A stretch of 64,000 nucleotides of DNA from Nocardia neocaledoniensis (lineage in GTDB: Bacteria > Actinomycetota > Actinomycetes > Mycobacteriales > Mycobacteriaceae): contig NZ_QGTL01000011.1 of the NCBI RefSeq assembly GCF_003182135.1, positions 124,001 to 188,000 of the forward strand, read 5' to 3'. Below the pieces are notes generated by a model that saw nothing but the letters and a program-made list of their open reading frames with translations, was not told the origin of the DNA and did not search any database. Of the stretch, positions 62,126 to 64,000 are shown in pieces (within the stretch, counting starts at the first letter, position 1; each line of letters begins with the position of its first letter). Both the position numbers and the translations under genes were made by a program.

Positions 62126-63658
62126 GTGCAGCGAGGCCGGCTCGTCGTGCTCTTCGGCGCCCTGTGCGCGCTGACCGTTTCCGGGTGCGCGGTCACCGAC
62201 GACAGCGCCTCCCGCGCGGAGCTGCCGCCGCCGCCCGCCGGCCTGGAGAAGTTCTACGAACAACCCCTCGAATGGGGTTCGTGCGAGGGATTCGGTGGTC
62301 CCGAGGACCGGCTGCCGCCCAGAACCGAATGCGCCAGAGTCACCGTGCCGATCGATTACGCGCAGCCGGACGGCGCGACCGCACAGATCGCGCTGTCACG
62401 GATCCCGGCCTCCGGCGAGAAGATCGGCTCGCTGCTGCTCAACCCCGGCGGCCCCGGCGTCTCCGGGCTCTCCACGGTCGCCGTCGGCAACCGCACCGCG
62501 CTGGCCGAGAAGTTCGACCGCGTCGGTTTCGACCCGCGCGGCGTCGGCTCCTCACTGCCCGCGATCGTCTGCCTGACCCCGGAGCAGGCCGACGCCGAAC
62601 GCGCCGAACCGCCGATCGACAACACCCCGGAGGGCATCGCCGCCGCCGAGGCCGACAACCGTGAGTACGCCGACCGGTGCGCCCAGCGCAGTGGCCTCGA
62701 CCTGCTCGGCCACGTCGGTACCAGGGAGGTCGTCCAGGACATGGACGTGCTGCGCGCGGTGCTCGGCGACGCGAAGCTGAGCTACCTCGGCTACTCCTAC
62801 GGCACCCGGCTCGGCTCGGCCTACGCCGAGAAGTATCCGCAGCACGTGCGCGCCCTCGTCCTCGACGGCGCCGTCGACTCCTCCCAGGACCCGGTGCAGG
62901 AGTCGCTGCGCCAGGCGGCCGGGTTCCAGGGCGTGTTCAACGCCTACGCCGCCGACTGCGCGCAGAACCCCGAGTGCCCGCTCGGCACCGATCCGGCCCA
63001 GGCGGTGGCCAGGTTCCGCGCGCTGGTGGCGCCGCTGGCCGACACTCCGGCCGCGACCGCCGACCCGCGCGGCCTCAGCTACGGCGACGCGATCACCGGC
63101 GTCCAGCAGGCCCTCTACACCGACGACCTGTGGAACGTACTGTCCCAGGGCCTCACCGAACTGCGCGACGGCCACGGCGACACGCTGCTGCAACTGGCCG
63201 ACCAGTACGACGGGCGCCGCGCCGACGGCAGCTACGCCAACATCCAGGACGCCTTCAACGCCATCCGCTGCGTCGACGACCCGCGCGTCACCGATCGCGC
63301 GATCGTCGGCCGCCAGGACACCGAATACCGCAGGGCCGCCCCGTTCCTCGACGACGGCAGAGGCACCGGCGCCGCCCCGCTGGAACTGTGCGCCTCCTGG
63401 CCGGTACCCAACACCAGCACGCCGCACCGGGTGTCGGCGCCGGGCCTGCCGACCACCGTCGTCGTCTCGACCACCGAGGACCCGGCCACGCCGTACCAGG
63501 CCGGTGTCGACCTGGCCGATCAGCTCGGCGCCGCCCTGATCACCTTCCGCGGCAACCGGCACACCGCGGCCCTGGTCGCGGGCGATCGTTGCCTCGATTC
63601 GGCCGTGATCGACTACCTGGTCGAGCTCGCCGCGCCCGAGCCCGGGCTCACCTGCTGA
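62126..63658 (+). CDS. Exported alpha/beta-hydrolase peptidase, Hip1/CaeA-like (tripeptidyl aminopeptidase type)
   Basis: A lipoprotein-like protein of 510 residues. The signal ends at the Cys of GALCALTVSGCAV. The peptidase S33/S37-like domain has LLLNPGGPGVSG, VGFDPRGVGSS, and the nucleophile elbow YLGYSYGTRLGS (Ser224). A C-terminal TAP-like segment carries STTEDPATPYQAG and the late His in FRGNRHTAALVAG. M. tuberculosis Hip1/CaeA (Rv2224c), in the same position, is a cell-envelope serine protease. The GTG start gives a standard lipoprotein signal. Confidence 0.87.
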   Translation: MQRGRLVVLFGALCALTVSGCAVTDDSASRAELPPPPAGLEKFYEQPLEWGSCEGFGGPEDRLPPRTECARVTVPIDYAQPDGATAQIALSRIPASGEKIGSLLLNPGGPGVSGLSTVAVGNRTALAEKFDRVGFDPRGVGSSLPAIVCLTPEQADAERAEPPIDNTPEGIAAAEADNREYADRCAQRSGLDLLGHVGTREVVQDMDVLRAVLGDAKLSYLGYSYGTRLGSAYAEKYPQHVRALVLDGAVDSSQDPVQESLRQAAGFQGVFNAYAADCAQNPECPLGTDPAQAVARFRALVAPLADTPAATADPRGLSYGDAITGVQQALYTDDLWNVLSQGLTELRDGHGDTLLQLADQYDGRRADGSYANIQDAFNAIRCVDDPRVTDRAIVGRQDTEYRRAAPFLDDGRGTGAAPLELCASWPVPNTSTPHRVSAPGLPTTVVVSTTEDPATPYQAGVDLADQLGAALITFRGNRHTAALVAGDRCLDSAVIDYLVELAAPEPGLTC

Positions 63659-63780
63659 GACCGGCGTACCGATCACTTCGCGCCGTCAGCGCTGGTGAGA
63701 TGTGCGCGGAAGATGACCTGATCGCAAACCCGAGCAGCGATGTAACACGGATTTAACGCCGGGTGCTTACGCTCGCCCCT

Positions 63781-64000
63781 ATGGATCGCCAGAAGGAATT
63801 CGTGCTGCGGACGCTCGAAGAGCGGGACATCCGCTTCGTACGGCTCTGGTTCACCGATGTGCTCGGCTACCTCAAGTCGGTGGCCATCGCACCCGCCGAG
63901 CTCGAAGGCGCCTTCGAAGAGGGCATCGGCTTCGACGGCTCGGCCATCGAGGGCTTCGCGCGCGTGTCCGAGGCGGACATGGTCGCCCGGCCCGATCCGT
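63781..64000 (+). CDS. glnA2: Glutamine synthetase, GlnA2 type (5' part only)
   Basis: The first ~73 codons of a type I glutamine synthetase: MDRQKEFVLRTLEERDIRFVRLWFTDVLGYLKSVAI and FEEGIGFDGSAIEGFARVSEADM. The segment GFDGSAIEGF is the family signature. The rest lies beyond the window, so catalytic metal ligands and the adenylylation site cannot be checked. It follows the Hip1-like gene by ~120 bases; that order (Rv2222c-Rv2224c) supports GlnA2. It would make glutamine from glutamate and ammonia. Confidence 0.88.
   Translation, partial: MDRQKEFVLRTLEERDIRFVRLWFTDVLGYLKSVAIAPAELEGAFEEGIGFDGSAIEGFARVSEADMVARPDP

Overview
The window is high-GC actinobacterial DNA. It is most likely chromosomal sequence from the mycolic-acid clade (order Mycobacteriales) and closest in character to Nocardia. 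The main evidence is gene order. ahpE, a DUF3052 gene, a lipoprotein gene, aceE, a PucR-type fasR, fabD, acpM, kasA and accD6 (23.1-33.5 kb) follow the order known from Mycobacterium tuberculosis Rv2238c-Rv2247. cobD, a SURF1 gene, ptpA, a CobC-like aminotransferase gene, a Nif3-like gene, a zinc-ribbon gene and the RNase H/phosphatase fusion (46.3-53.1 kb), then panB, a Hip1-like peptidase gene and glnA2 (61-64 kb), follow the order around Rv2222c-Rv2236c. There are no prophages, insertion sequences or CRISPR arrays, so this is chromosomal core with accessory islands.

Layout. 1-7.9 kb: a TerD-domain fusion cut by the window edge, a long inverted repeat, an MDR oxidoreductase that has lost its cofactor domain, a fused aminodeoxychorismate synthase (folate pathway), a phosphotransferase, and an NDMA-dependent nicotinoprotein alcohol dehydrogenase. 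7.9-12.9 kb: a complete zinc-import locus of the AztABCD type around a divergent promoter that carries a Zur-like palindrome; its permease is fused in frame to an AztD-like beta-propeller. 13-22 kb: accessory enzymes and regulators (two serine hydrolases, DUF3145, GNAT, NmrA-like, ADP-ribosylglycohydrolase, a methyltransferase, and a MerR regulator with an alpha/beta hydrolase). 22-23.1 kb: a stand-alone ATP-dependent DNA ligase and tRNA-Val(UAC). 23.1-33.6 kb: redox defence, pyruvate dehydrogenase E1 and the FAS-II/mycolate initiation operon.

33.7-46.3 kb: regulators (MarR, HxlR, TetR, GlxA-like and an ECF41 sigma factor), a nitroreductase, a von Willebrand factor A surface protein, a solitary TaqI-like DNA methyltransferase, a gamma-carbonic anhydrase, a cysteine-repeat lipoprotein and alanine dehydrogenase. 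46.3-53.1 kb: cobalamin and RNA/phosphatase housekeeping genes. 53.2-64 kb: a secreted chymotrypsin-like protease, a NUDIX hydrolase, an esterase-like hydrolase, the RNase P RNA, small secreted or lipid-anchored proteins, an RNB ribonuclease, a CHAD protein, prolyl aminopeptidase, panB, a Hip1/CaeA-like peptidase and the start of a glutamine synthetase.

The most unusual items are the permease-propeller fusion in the zinc locus, the ECF41 sigma gene with an exact copy of its expected promoter, the cysteine-repeat lipoprotein with recent DNA-level duplication, and the oxidoreductase with an in-frame deletion of its Rossmann fold. All functional statements come from reading translations and motifs; no database search was run.
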